The position numbers and the translations under genes are program-made. A stretch of 64,000 nt of DNA, taken from positions 1 to 64,000 of the forward strand of contig CAZAEK010000009.1 in assembly GCA_964484125.1 (NCBI GenBank), given 5' to 3'. This DNA comes from DSSM01 sp964484125. GTDB taxonomy: Bacteria > Bacteroidota > Ignavibacteria > Tepidaquicellales > Tepidaquicellaceae. Positions 1-7,700 of the stretch are shown here, piece by piece (positions within the stretch are counted from its first letter, which is position 1; every line of letters starts with the position of its first letter). Under the pieces are notes generated by a model, which was given only the letters and a program-made list of their open reading frames with translations, made no database searches and was not told where the DNA came from.

Positions 1-54
1 TAGAGTCACAGCCTTCCAAGCTGTTGGTCGCGGGTTCGAGTCCCGTCTCCCGCT
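1..54 (+). tRNA. tRNA-Gly (anticodon TCC), 5' end cut off by the window
   Basis: The 3' part of a tRNA is visible. The anticodon stem is 8-12/20-24, and its seven-base loop puts TCC at 15-17, which reads GGA glycine codons. The T arm is 30-46 with loop TTCGAGT. The 3' acceptor strand is CTCCCGC at 47-53 with discriminator T54. The D arm and 5' acceptor strand lie upstream of the window. CCA is not encoded after the discriminator. Confidence 0.93.
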
Positions 55-88
55 CTCGATTTGTGATGATGATGATTGGTGATTTTAT

Positions 89-161
<73 letters not shown>

Positions 162-204
162 CAAGTTCGAACAGAAATGCCTAACCGCAAATTTTTTTTT
201 ATAA

Positions 205-277
205 ACGAGTGTAGCTCAATTGGTAGAGTTGCGGTCTCCAAAACCGTCGGTTGGGGGTTCGAGTCCCTCCACTCGTG
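205..277 (+). tRNA. tRNA-Trp (anticodon CCA)
   Basis: This is a complete cloverleaf. ACGAGTG at 205-211 pairs with CACTCGT at 270-276, and the anticodon loop CTCCAAA gives CCA for the UGG tryptophan codon. The discriminator is G277 and no CCA is encoded. It lies directly upstream of secE, the classical position for this tRNA, and is probably co-transcribed with secE-nusG. An open reading frame starting inside this tRNA at 220 and running into secE is not a real gene start. Confidence 0.96.
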
Positions 278-336
278 CAATTTTTTTTTATCATAATGGA
301 TTCCGTGAAACACCGGAAAGACAGAAAAATAATTAT

Positions 337-519
337 ATGAAAGATAAGATTATAAACTTTTTCCTTGATATTTACAAGGAAATGAAAAAAGTAACCTGGC
401 CAAAGAAAAAAGAGCTTGTTGATTTTACAAAAATAGTTCTTGTAACTATGCTAATCTTTGCAGTTATTGTATATTTAATTGACCAGGGTATCAGCAAATT
501 ATTAGGATTACTATTTTAA
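337..519 (+). CDS. secE: Preprotein translocase subunit SecE
   Basis: SecE is the small essential subunit that clamps SecY in the SecYEG inner-membrane channel. From the ATG at 337 the product has 60 residues: a basic amphipathic N-terminal segment containing the family signature KKVTWPKKKEL (about residues 16-26), then one transmembrane helix (about 33-52). This is the normal length for single-helix SecE. The frame is open back to 220, but that extension reads through tRNA-Trp, so 337 is chosen. The gene lies between tRNA-Trp and nusG, its conserved location, with 9 bases before nusG. Confidence 0.96.
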   Translation: MKDKIINFFLDIYKEMKKVTWPKKKELVDFTKIVLVTMLIFAVIVYLIDQGISKLLGLLF

Positions 520-528
520 AAATAACAA

Positions 529-1230
529 ATGATTGAAAACGATAAAATAACGGAAAACGAAGAGGATATTAAGGATGAAGTCCGGGCAGAAAAGACATCA
601 GAAGAAACTTCTGAAGAAATTGCTGAAAATACTTCAGATGAAAAAACTGATATAATTAAAATTAATGAGGAGCCGGATGAAAATTTTAAGTGGTATGCTG
701 TAAGGATAATATCAGGTCATGAGAAAAAGGTCAAAACATATCTTGATAATGAAATAAAGCTTGAAGGACTCGGAGATAAAATCAGGAACGTAATTCTTCC
801 ACTTGAAAAGGTTTATGAAGTAAAAAACGGAAAGAAGAGAGTAAAAAATAAAAACTTTTTACCGGGTTATATAATTATAGAAGCTAATCTTGATGAACAG
901 GTAAGAAGCTTTATATCAAGGACTCCATCAATATTAAATATGGTAGGTTCAAAAGGAATTAAAGGTGATAAGTTACAACCAATTCCGTTAAAACCGTCAG
1001 AGGTAAAAAGGATAAATGCAATATTAAACGAAGAAAGTCAGAATGAAAGAGTTGATTTAAGGTTATCTGTAGGTGACCCTGTGAAAGTAATTAGCGGACC
1101 GTTTAATAATTTTAACGGAAACGTTCTTGAGATTAACAATGAGAAAATGAAGGTAAAGGTTATGGTAAGCATTTTTGGAAGAAAGACACCGATAGAGCTT
1201 GAATTCACACAAATAGAAAAAGAAAAATAA
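529..1230 (+). CDS. nusG: Transcription termination/antitermination factor NusG with acidic N-terminal extension
   Basis: NusG binds the RNA polymerase clamp through its NGN domain and contacts Rho or ribosomal protein S10 through its C-terminal KOW domain. The NGN domain starts near residue 54 (KWYAVRIISGHEKKV), and the KOW motif starts around residue 178 (VGDPVKVISGPF). The protein has 233 residues against about 180 for E. coli NusG. The excess is a Glu/Asp/Thr/Ser-rich N-terminal stretch of roughly 50 residues that looks disordered. No internal methionine near residue 50 gives a shorter start, so the extension is probably translated. It sits 9 bases after secE and 37 before rplK. Confidence 0.95.
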   Translation: MIENDKITENEEDIKDEVRAEKTSEETSEEIAENTSDEKTDIIKINEEPDENFKWYAVRIISGHEKKVKTYLDNEIKLEGLGDKIRNVILPLEKVYEVKNGKKRVKNKNFLPGYIIIEANLDEQVRSFISRTPSILNMVGSKGIKGDKLQPIPLKPSEVKRINAILNEESQNERVDLRLSVGDPVKVISGPFNNFNGNVLEINNEKMKVKVMVSIFGRKTPIELEFTQIEKEK

Positions 1231-1267
1231 AATAAATAATAGTTTAACATAAATATATTTATCAATA

Positions 1268-1693
1268 ATGGCAAAGAAAATAGCAGGATTTATTAAGCTT
1301 CAGATTCCGGGCGGTCAGGCAACGATGGCACCGCCTGTAGGGCCGGCACTCGGTCAAAGAGGCGTCAACGGTATGGAGTTTTGCAAGCAATTCAATGCAA
1401 GAACTCAGGACAAGAAAGGAATGATAATTCCGGTAGTAATAACTGTATATTCGGATAAATCTTTTACTTTTATAACTAAAACTCCTCCTGCCGCAGTTTT
1501 ATTATTAAAAGCCGCTGGTCTGGATAAAGGTTCCGGTGTGCCGAATAAAACAAAGGTTGGAAAAGTAACAAGTAAGCAGGTAAGAGAAATAGCAGAGACC
1601 AAGATGCCTGATCTTAATGCAAGAGATATCGAACATGCTATGAGTATGGTAAAAGGAACTGCGAGAAGTATGGGAATAACAGTAGAAGCATAA
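1268..1693 (+). CDS. rplK: 50S ribosomal protein L11
   Basis: L11 forms the base of the L7/L12 stalk and, with 23S rRNA, the GTPase-associated centre that contacts elongation factors; it is also needed for RelA activation in the stringent response. The 141-residue product has the normal length. The N-terminal domain begins with GFIKLQIPGGQATMAPPVGP (residues 7-26) and contains the conserved proline-rich ligand-binding segment. The C-terminal rRNA-binding domain ends with MVKGTARSMGITVE. It is followed 26 bases later by rplA, the usual L11-L1 pair. Confidence 0.98.
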   Translation: MAKKIAGFIKLQIPGGQATMAPPVGPALGQRGVNGMEFCKQFNARTQDKKGMIIPVVITVYSDKSFTFITKTPPAAVLLLKAAGLDKGSGVPNKTKVGKVTSKQVREIAETKMPDLNARDIEHAMSMVKGTARSMGITVEA

Positions 1694-1719
1694 TAAAACG
1701 GAAAATTATTTTAACAATT

Positions 1720-2421
1720 ATGAAACTCACAAAGAAACAAAAAGAAATCAAAAAGCAATTAGATACTTCAAAATCATATACGATAGAAGAAGCGGTAAAT
1801 CTTGTAAAGCAATTTGCAACTGCTAAATTCAACGAATCAGTTGATATCGCTGTAAATTTAGGTGTAGATCCGAAACACGCAGACCAGGTTGTACGCGGAA
1901 CTGTATCTTTACCACACGGAACCGGCAAATCAGTCAGAGTTTGCGTAGTTGCAAAACCCGAAAAGCAGGAAGAGGCAAAAGCAGCCGGTGCTGAAGTAGT
2001 TGGATACGAAGATGTATTGAAACAGATTCAGGAAGGATGGACTGATACAGATGTAATAATAGCTACCCCTGATGTTATGGCAGACCTTGGAAAACTTGGA
2101 AAAATCCTCGGACCGAGGGGCTTAATGCCAAATCCAAAGAGCGGCACTGTAACGATGGAAATTGGAAAGGCAGTAAAAGAAGTTAAAGCAGGAAAAATAG
2201 ATTTCAGAGTTGACAAGACCGGTATAGTACATTCTATTATCGGTAAATCATCATTCGAAGCAAAACAGTTGAAGGAAAATATTTCAGCGTTTTTGAACAC
2301 GATAATTAAGTTGAAACCCTCTGCTGCCAAAGGTACTTATATTAAGGCAGTAACGATTTCGAGCACAATGGGACCAGGTATATCAATTGACAGAAACTTA
2401 ACGGATATAAAAGCTGCTTAA
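1720..2421 (+). CDS. rplA: 50S ribosomal protein L1
   Basis: L1 forms the mobile L1 stalk that helps release deacylated tRNA. In many bacteria it also represses its own L11-L1 mRNA. The 233-residue length is typical. The conserved signature near residues 124-142 reads GKLGKILGPRGLMPNPKSGT, and the two-domain alternation (domain I, inserted domain II, domain I again) is recognisable. A leader RNA fold follows the stop codon before rplJ. I did not identify a specific L1-binding site upstream of rplK. Confidence 0.98.
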   Translation: MKLTKKQKEIKKQLDTSKSYTIEEAVNLVKQFATAKFNESVDIAVNLGVDPKHADQVVRGTVSLPHGTGKSVRVCVVAKPEKQEEAKAAGAEVVGYEDVLKQIQEGWTDTDVIIATPDVMADLGKLGKILGPRGLMPNPKSGTVTMEIGKAVKEVKAGKIDFRVDKTGIVHSIIGKSSFEAKQLKENISAFLNTIIKLKPSAAKGTYIKAVTISSTMGPGISIDRNLTDIKAA

Positions 2422-2441
2422 AAAAATTTTTTTATTAAAGG

Positions 2442-2461
2442 ATTCCCTTAAAAAAGGGAAT
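2442..2461 (+). terminator. Perfect 8-bp hairpin after rplA (possible attenuator or processing site)
   Basis: ATTCCCTT at 2442-2449 and AAGGGAAT at 2454-2461 pair perfectly around an AAAA loop, 20 bases after the rplA stop. There is no T tract after the stem, so it is not a classical intrinsic terminator. It may cap the rplKA transcript or belong to the larger L10 leader fold that starts ten bases later. Confidence 0.4.
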
Positions 2462-2470
2462 GTCAGGGAA

Positions 2471-2519
2471 ATAGTACTACCACAAATTTTCACGAAAGAG
2501 GTGAAGAGTGTAGTATTAT
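2471..2519 (+). promoter_or_regulatory. Putative ribosomal protein L10 leader RNA (autoregulatory)
   Basis: The 184-base gap between rplA and rplJ holds a long interrupted stem. The outer helix pairs 2471-2480 (ATAGTACTAC) with 2510-2519 (GTAGTATTAT), ten pairs including one G-U. The inner helix pairs 2487-2493 (TTTTCAC) with 2501-2507 (GTGAAGA) around a seven-base purine-rich loop. The two helices are separated by an asymmetric internal loop (CACAAA against GT). Position and shape match the known L10 leader, where the L10-(L12)n complex binds its own mRNA through a kinked stem and represses rplJL. The fold is read by eye; the assignment rests on position. Confidence 0.55.
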
Positions 2520-2605
2520 ATCCGTTTTTAAATAGACTTACGCACTCATAAAAATATAAATGCTTCTACATTTTATTTTTTAAAAAAACGAAACGAGAAT
2601 TAAGA

Positions 2606-3142
2606 ATGGACAAACAGAAAAAAATCGAAGTTACCGGTGATATTCAGAAAATGATGGAAGATTCTTCGGCTCTTTATTTAATAAACTTCTCAGGAATGAC
2701 CGTAGAGGAAGTTGAAGACCTGCGCGGTGCATTTTTTAAGGAAGAAATTAAGTACAGAGTTGTAAAGAACACTCTTGCACTAAGAGCTTTAAGGGAATCT
2801 GCAAAATTTGCTTCATTTGCAGAGGGACTTGAGGAATTTCTGAAAGGTCCTACCGGTATAGTGTTTGCCGGAGATGACCCTGTTAAGCCTGCAAAAATAC
2901 TAAAAGCCAAGACTGAGAAATCAGATAAGCCGAAGTTTAAAGCTGCAGTAATTGAAGGACAATTATATGGCAGTGATAAACTGGAAACGTTATCAAAATT
3001 GCTCTCGAAAAACGAGATTATTGGAGCGATATGCGGCAGTCTGAATTCGCCTGTATCAGGTATAGTCGGCTCGATTAATGCAGTTATCAGGGATCTTGCG
3101 AGCATTATCGAAGAAGTTGCAAAGAAAAAAAATGCAGCTTAA
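2606..3142 (+). CDS. rplJ: 50S ribosomal protein L10
   Basis: L10 anchors L7/L12 dimers on the ribosomal stalk and is the usual autogenous regulator of the rplJL mRNA. The 178-residue product has the N-terminal rRNA-binding globular domain (SALYLINFSGMTVEEVEDLR around residues 21-40, VVKNTLALRAL around 52-62) and a C-terminal helix (ISSIVGSINAVIRDLASIIE-like, near residues 150-170) that binds L12 dimers. Length is normal. It is preceded by the leader fold at 2471-2519 and followed by rplL after 103 bases of AT-rich sequence. Confidence 0.97.
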   Translation: MDKQKKIEVTGDIQKMMEDSSALYLINFSGMTVEEVEDLRGAFFKEEIKYRVVKNTLALRALRESAKFASFAEGLEEFLKGPTGIVFAGDDPVKPAKILKAKTEKSDKPKFKAAVIEGQLYGSDKLETLSKLLSKNEIIGAICGSLNSPVSGIVGSINAVIRDLASIIEEVAKKKNAA

Positions 3143-3245
3143 ACAAAGTTGAAAGTTTATAAAGTAAAAAAACTTTATGTCAAAAACTTAAACTTAAAAA
3201 AACATTTTAAAAAATCAGAAATTAAATTTTAGAAAGGTATAAAAA

Positions 3246-3620
3246 ATGTCAGTAGTAGAAGAATTATTAGAAAAAATATCTAATCTTACATTAGTAGAAG
3301 CCGCAGAGCTGAAATCAGCACTTGAAGAAAAATTCGGAGTAACCGCAGCAGCTCCGGTAATGATGGCAGGAGCAGCCCCCGCAGCAGCAGGACCCGCCGC
3401 AGAAGAAAAAACCGAATTCACAGTAATGCTTCTTGAAGCAGGTGCAAATAAAATTAATGTTATTAAAGCAGTTAAAAATGCAACAGGTCTTGGTCTTACA
3501 GAATCCAAAGCACTTGTTGATGGTGCACCAAAGCCGGTAAAAGAAAATCTGCCAAAAGCCGATGCTGAAAAATTAAAGCAGGAACTCGAAGCAGCCGGTG
3601 CAAAAGTAGAGCTTAAGTAA
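3246..3620 (+). CDS. rplL: 50S ribosomal protein L7/L12
   Basis: L7/L12 forms the flexible stalk dimers that recruit and activate translational GTPases. The 124-residue protein has the N-terminal dimerisation helices (residues 1-32), an Ala/Gly/Pro-rich hinge (residues 37-54, VMMAGAAPAAAGPAA) and the conserved C-terminal domain with the factor-binding segment GLGLTESKALVDGAPKPVKE (residues 80-99). It is separated from rpoB by 171 bases that include a hairpin, a common site for tuning stalk protein against RNA polymerase output. Confidence 0.98.
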   Translation: MSVVEELLEKISNLTLVEAAELKSALEEKFGVTAAAPVMMAGAAPAAAGPAAEEKTEFTVMLLEAGANKINVIKAVKNATGLGLTESKALVDGAPKPVKENLPKADAEKLKQELEAAGAKVELK

Positions 3621-3636
3621 ACATATTATAAGAGTT

Positions 3637-3679
3637 ATCCGATTTGCCGGGACTAATTTAATTGCTCCGGCAAACGGAT
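3637..3679 (+). terminator. Hairpin between rplL and rpoB, likely partial attenuator
   Basis: ATCCG-A-TTTGCCGG (3637-3650) pairs with CCGGCAAACGGAT (3667-3679), 13 base pairs with one bulged A and a 16-base loop. It begins 17 bases after the rplL stop. What follows (TTGTTATTT) is T-rich but not a solid T tract. A partial terminator or an RNase processing hairpin here would lower rpoBC expression relative to ribosomal proteins, as known for the E. coli rplL-rpoB spacer. The function is inferred from position. Confidence 0.6.
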
Positions 3680-3791
3680 TTGTTATTTGAGCGGATGTTA
3701 GTTTTTGATTATGATGAATATTTAATGATGAGCTGCAAAAAAACAAAAGTTTTATTTATTTTTAAATATTAATTATCCAACATAAAACCCA

Positions 3792-6700
3792 ATGGACGTA
3801 AACGGCAATTTTTTAGGTCTTAAGTCATTAAACAACAAAAATCCGAGATTGACTTTCTCGAAGGCGATGGCTCAAATGAACCCGCCCGATTTATTAGATG
3901 TTCAGGTGCAGTCTTTTAAGGATTTTTTACAGGAGAATGTTCCGATTAGTAAAAGAAAATCTATCGGACTTCAAAAAGTCTTCGAAACAAATTTTCCTGT
4001 AACAGATTCCAGGGAAACAGCAATTTTAGAATTTGTAGAATATTACATTGAAAAACCACCTTATAGTATTATTGAATGTCAGGAACAGGGACTGACTTAT
4101 TCTGTCCCGGTTAAGGTTAAGCTAAGGCTTTCAACAAAGCCAAATCCGAATGCAAAAGAATATAATTATTCAATCGAGCAGGATGTTTATCTTGGTCATT
4201 TGCCGTATATGACTAACCGTGGTAGTTTTATAATAAACGGAGCAGAAAGAGTAGTTGTTTCACAGTTGCACAGGTCTCCGGGAGTTGTTTTCTCCGAGTC
4301 AATTCATGCAAATGGAACAAAACTTTTTTCAGGAAGGGTAATTCCCTTTAAAGGTTCATGGGTTGAATTTACAACTGATATTAATGATTTGCTATATGCT
4401 TATGTTGACAGAAAGAAGAAGTTTTATTTTTCTACATTGCTTCGCGCATTAGGATTTAATGACAAGATACAAATGCTTGAGCTGTTTGACCTTGTTGAAA
4501 AGGTTAGTATTAACGATAAGACATATCTCGATTACGTTAACAGGATTACTGCAGAGGCAGTGGTTGATAAAGAAACGGGAGATGATCTTGGAATTCCTGA
4601 GAACACAGTTTTAACAGAGGATTTGCTTCTTAATATATCAGGTTCCGGTATCCGCACAGTATCACTTTTCAAATCAAATCCTACCGATGGTGAGCGGATT
4701 ATTTTTAATACAATAATGGCAGATGATGATTATGAAGTTGAACAATTACCGGTAGATGAACCGCCTGTAAAGAAAAGAGGTAAAAATGTAAGTATAATTC
4801 CTGAAACAGAAGGCGAAAGTGCGAGGACATATATTGAAAAACTGTTTTTTAATCCAAAGAAATATGACTTAAGTGATGTTGGAAGATATAAAATTAATAA
4901 GAGACTTAATCTCAACATTGATAGTAATGTATCTATTCTCACACTTGAAGATTTAAAAGCTATAATATGTTCAATCAGGGATTTAGTTGACGGGAAGATT
5001 GAAGTTGATGATATTGACCATCTTGGAAACCGCAGAGTAAGAACTGTATGCGAACAGTTATCACAGCAGTTTTCATTAGGTCTGATGAGAATGACAAGAA
5101 CTATCAGGGAAAAGATGGGCATTCACGACGAAGAAAACCTGACACCTGTCAGATTAATAAGTGCAAGACCTATAACAAGTGCACTTTCATCATTCTTTGG
5201 GACAAGTCAGCTTTCTCAGTTTATGGATCAGACAAATCCACTTGCTGAAATGACTCATAAGAGGAGAATTTCCGCTTTAGGTCCAGGTGGTCTTTCAAGG
5301 GAAAGAGCCGGATTTGAAGTACGTGACGTGCACTATACTCATTATGGCAGACTTTGCCCAATAGAAACTCCGGAAGGTCCGAATATCGGATTAATATCTT
5401 CGTTATGTATTCATTCAAGAATTAATGAACTTGGTTTTATAGAATCACCTTACAGAAAGGTAAACAAGGGTGTTGTATCTGATACAATTGAGTATCTTTC
5501 TGCAGACAGGGAAGATGATTTTGTAATTGCACAGGCAAATGAACCGCTTGATATAAATGGAAGATTCATAAATAAAAGAGTTAAAGCAAGGTCTAAGGGC
5601 GATTTTCCGATGGTAACACCTGAAGAAGTGGATTTTATGGATGTTGCAACAAATCAGATTGTGAGTGCTGCTGCTTCATTAATTCCGTTCCTTGAGCACG
5701 ATGATGCAAACAGGGCACTTATGGGTAGCAATATGCAGAGACAGGCAGTTCCGCTTTTACGTCCGGAAGCACCTGTAGTAGGCACGGGCTTTGAGGAAAT
5801 TGTAGCAAGAGATTCGAGGTCAATGGTTGTCGCTGAAGCAGATGGAATTGTTGAATATGTCAGTTCAGATAAAATTGTTGTAAGGTATAATATTAAAGAA
5901 GATTCTGAAGAGGCACTTTTAAGTTTCGACGACAAGAGAGTAGTTGAATATCAGCTTGTCAAGTTTTTAAGAACAAATCAGGATACATCAATTAATCAGA
6001 GACCTATAGTAAAAGAAGGACAAAAAGTAAAAAAGGGAGATGTACTTGCAGATGGATCTTCAACAGAAAATGGCGAACTTGCATTAGGAAGAAACGTACT
6101 TGTTGCATTCCTGCCCTGGAGAGGTTATAACTATGAGGATGCTATTGTAATCAGTGAAAGAGTAGTGCAAAAAGATATATTTACATCAGTTCATATTGAG
6201 GAGTTTTCACTTGATGTGAGAGATACTAAGCGAGGTGAAGAAGAATTAACAAAAGAGATACCAAACGTAAGCGAGGAAGCCACAAAAGATCTTGATGAGA
6301 ACGGAATAGTCAGAATAGGTGCAGAAGTAAAGGAAGGTGATATACTGATAGGTAAGGTAACTCCCAAAGGAGAATCAGAGCCGACACCTGAAGAGAAACT
6401 ACTCAGAGCAATATTTGGCGATAAGGCAGGAGATGTAAAAGATGCATCACTAAGGGCAACACCCGGCTTAAAGGGTATAGTAGTAAACAGGAAACTTTTC
6501 TCAAGAAAGACAAGAGATACAGATACGAAGAAAGACGAGAAGAAAAAGATTGATAAATACGAAGCCGACAGGAAAAAAGAATTAAAAGAATTAAATTTAA
6601 AATTTGCTGAAAAACTCGGAATACTATTTGAAGGCAAAAAGTCAAACGGAGTCAGAGATTTAAGAGGTAATGTAATAATAAAGAGCGGAGTAGTTTTTAA

Positions 6701-7640
6701 ACGCGATACATTTGCAAATTTATTAGAAACTCCAAATTTTGAATTCAAAAACCTGAGCTACGAAGATGAAAAATCAAACTGGTCAGATAACAAGAAAGCA
6801 AACTCCATGGTTCTTGATATTTACAAGAATTATGCATATAAGTACAACGAAATAGAAGAAAGATACAAGAGATTAAAAGTAAAAGTAACGCTTGGTGATG
6901 AATTGCCAACAGGCGTAGTAAAACTCGCAAAGGTATATGTTGCAAAGAGAAGGAAGCTAAGTGTCGGTGATAAAATGGCAGGAAGACACGGAAATAAAGG
7001 TGTCGTAGCGAGGATAGTACCTATAGAAGATATGCCATTTATGCCTGATGGAACTCCAATTGACATAGTATTAAATCCCCTTGGTGTACCTTCAAGAATG
7101 AACCTTGGTCAGTTATATGAAACTGCATTGGGTTGGGTAGGAAAGAAAAGCGGAGTAAAATTCGCAACTCCGATTTTTGACGGAGCTTCAGTAGAAGAAA
7201 TTCAGGAAGCATTAACAAAAGCCGGCTTACCTTCCAATTCAAGAAGTATATTATATGATGGTATGACAGGCAAGAGATTCGACCAGCCGGTTACAGTTGG
7301 ATATATATACATTATGAAATTATCACACCTCGTTGATGATAAGATACACGCAAGGTCAATAGGACCATATTCTCTTATAACTCAGCAGCCGTTGGGTGGA
7401 AAGGCACAATTTGGCGGTCAGAGATTTGGAGAGATGGAATGCTGGGCATTGCAGGGCTATGGTGCTTCGCATATTTTACAGGAAATGCTGACCATAAAAT
7501 CAGATGAAGTTCAGGGAAGAGCCAAAGCTTATGAATCAATTATCAAGGGTGATAATATTCAGGAGCCGGGAATACCTGAGGCATTTAATGTATTGATGAA
7601 AGAGTTGCAGGGCTTATGTTTAGATATCACAATTGAATGA
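3792..7640 (+). CDS. rpoB: DNA-directed RNA polymerase subunit beta
   Basis: RpoB is the beta subunit of the core RNA polymerase. It forms half of the active-site cleft and the rifampicin pocket. The 1282-residue product is close to family length (E. coli 1342). Recognisable landmarks are PPDLLDVQVQSF near the N-terminus, the rifampicin region SQLSQFMDQTNPLAEMTHKR followed by RISALGPGGL, and the C-terminal GGKAQFGGQRFGEMECWAL block. The residues equivalent to E. coli D516, H526 and S531 are wild-type, so no target-based rifampicin resistance is visible. The C-terminal region stops soon after LCLDITIE. rpoC follows after 60 bases. Confidence 0.99.
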   Translation: MDVNGNFLGLKSLNNKNPRLTFSKAMAQMNPPDLLDVQVQSFKDFLQENVPISKRKSIGLQKVFETNFPVTDSRETAILEFVEYYIEKPPYSIIECQEQGLTYSVPVKVKLRLSTKPNPNAKEYNYSIEQDVYLGHLPYMTNRGSFIINGAERVVVSQLHRSPGVVFSESIHANGTKLFSGRVIPFKGSWVEFTTDINDLLYAYVDRKKKFYFSTLLRALGFNDKIQMLELFDLVEKVSINDKTYLDYVNRITAEAVVDKETGDDLGIPENTVLTEDLLLNISGSGIRTVSLFKSNPTDGERIIFNTIMADDDYEVEQLPVDEPPVKKRGKNVSIIPETEGESARTYIEKLFFNPKKYDLSDVGRYKINKRLNLNIDSNVSILTLEDLKAIICSIRDLVDGKIEVDDIDHLGNRRVRTVCEQLSQQFSLGLMRMTRTIREKMGIHDEENLTPVRLISARPITSALSSFFGTSQLSQFMDQTNPLAEMTHKRRISALGPGGLSRERAGFEVRDVHYTHYGRLCPIETPEGPNIGLISSLCIHSRINELGFIESPYRKVNKGVVSDTIEYLSADREDDFVIAQANEPLDINGRFINKRVKARSKGDFPMVTPEEVDFMDVATNQIVSAAASLIPFLEHDDANRALMGSNMQRQAVPLLRPEAPVVGTGFEEIVARDSRSMVVAEADGIVEYVSSDKIVVRYNIKEDSEEALLSFDDKRVVEYQLVKFLRTNQDTSINQRPIVKEGQKVKKGDVLADGSSTENGELALGRNVLVAFLPWRGYNYEDAIVISERVVQKDIFTSVHIEEFSLDVRDTKRGEEELTKEIPNVSEEATKDLDENGIVRIGAEVKEGDILIGKVTPKGESEPTPEEKLLRAIFGDKAGDVKDASLRATPGLKGIVVNRKLFSRKTRDTDTKKDEKKKIDKYEADRKKELKELNLKFAEKLGILFEGKKSNGVRDLRGNVIIKSGVVFKRDTFANLLETPNFEFKNLSYEDEKSNWSDNKKANSMVLDIYKNYAYKYNEIEERYKRLKVKVTLGDELPTGVVKLAKVYVAKRRKLSVGDKMAGRHGNKGVVARIVPIEDMPFMPDGTPIDIVLNPLGVPSRMNLGQLYETALGWVGKKSGVKFATPIFDGASVEEIQEALTKAGLPSNSRSILYDGMTGKRFDQPVTVGYIYIMKLSHLVDDKIHARSIGPYSLITQQPLGGKAQFGGQRFGEMECWALQGYGASHILQEMLTIKSDEVQGRAKAYESIIKGDNIQEPGIPEAFNVLMKELQGLCLDITIE

Positions 7641-7700
7641 CATATATAAGGACTGAAAAAATATTAAAAAGAAATTAAAATATCATAATAAATAACAATT

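Noticed and set aside
220..336. N-terminal extension of the secE reading frame starting inside tRNA-Trp
   Set aside because: The first part translates tRNA-Trp; the ATG at 337 gives a normal 60-residue SecE.
3159..3178. ATAAAGT/ACTTTAT hairpin between rplJ and rplL
   Set aside because: A weak all-AT-type stem in AT-rich sequence with no supporting context.
6191..6748. 185-codon open frame antisense to rpoB
   Set aside because: Serine/phenylalanine-rich translation, no domain and no initiation signal; it is a shadow of the conserved rpoB frame in AT-rich DNA.
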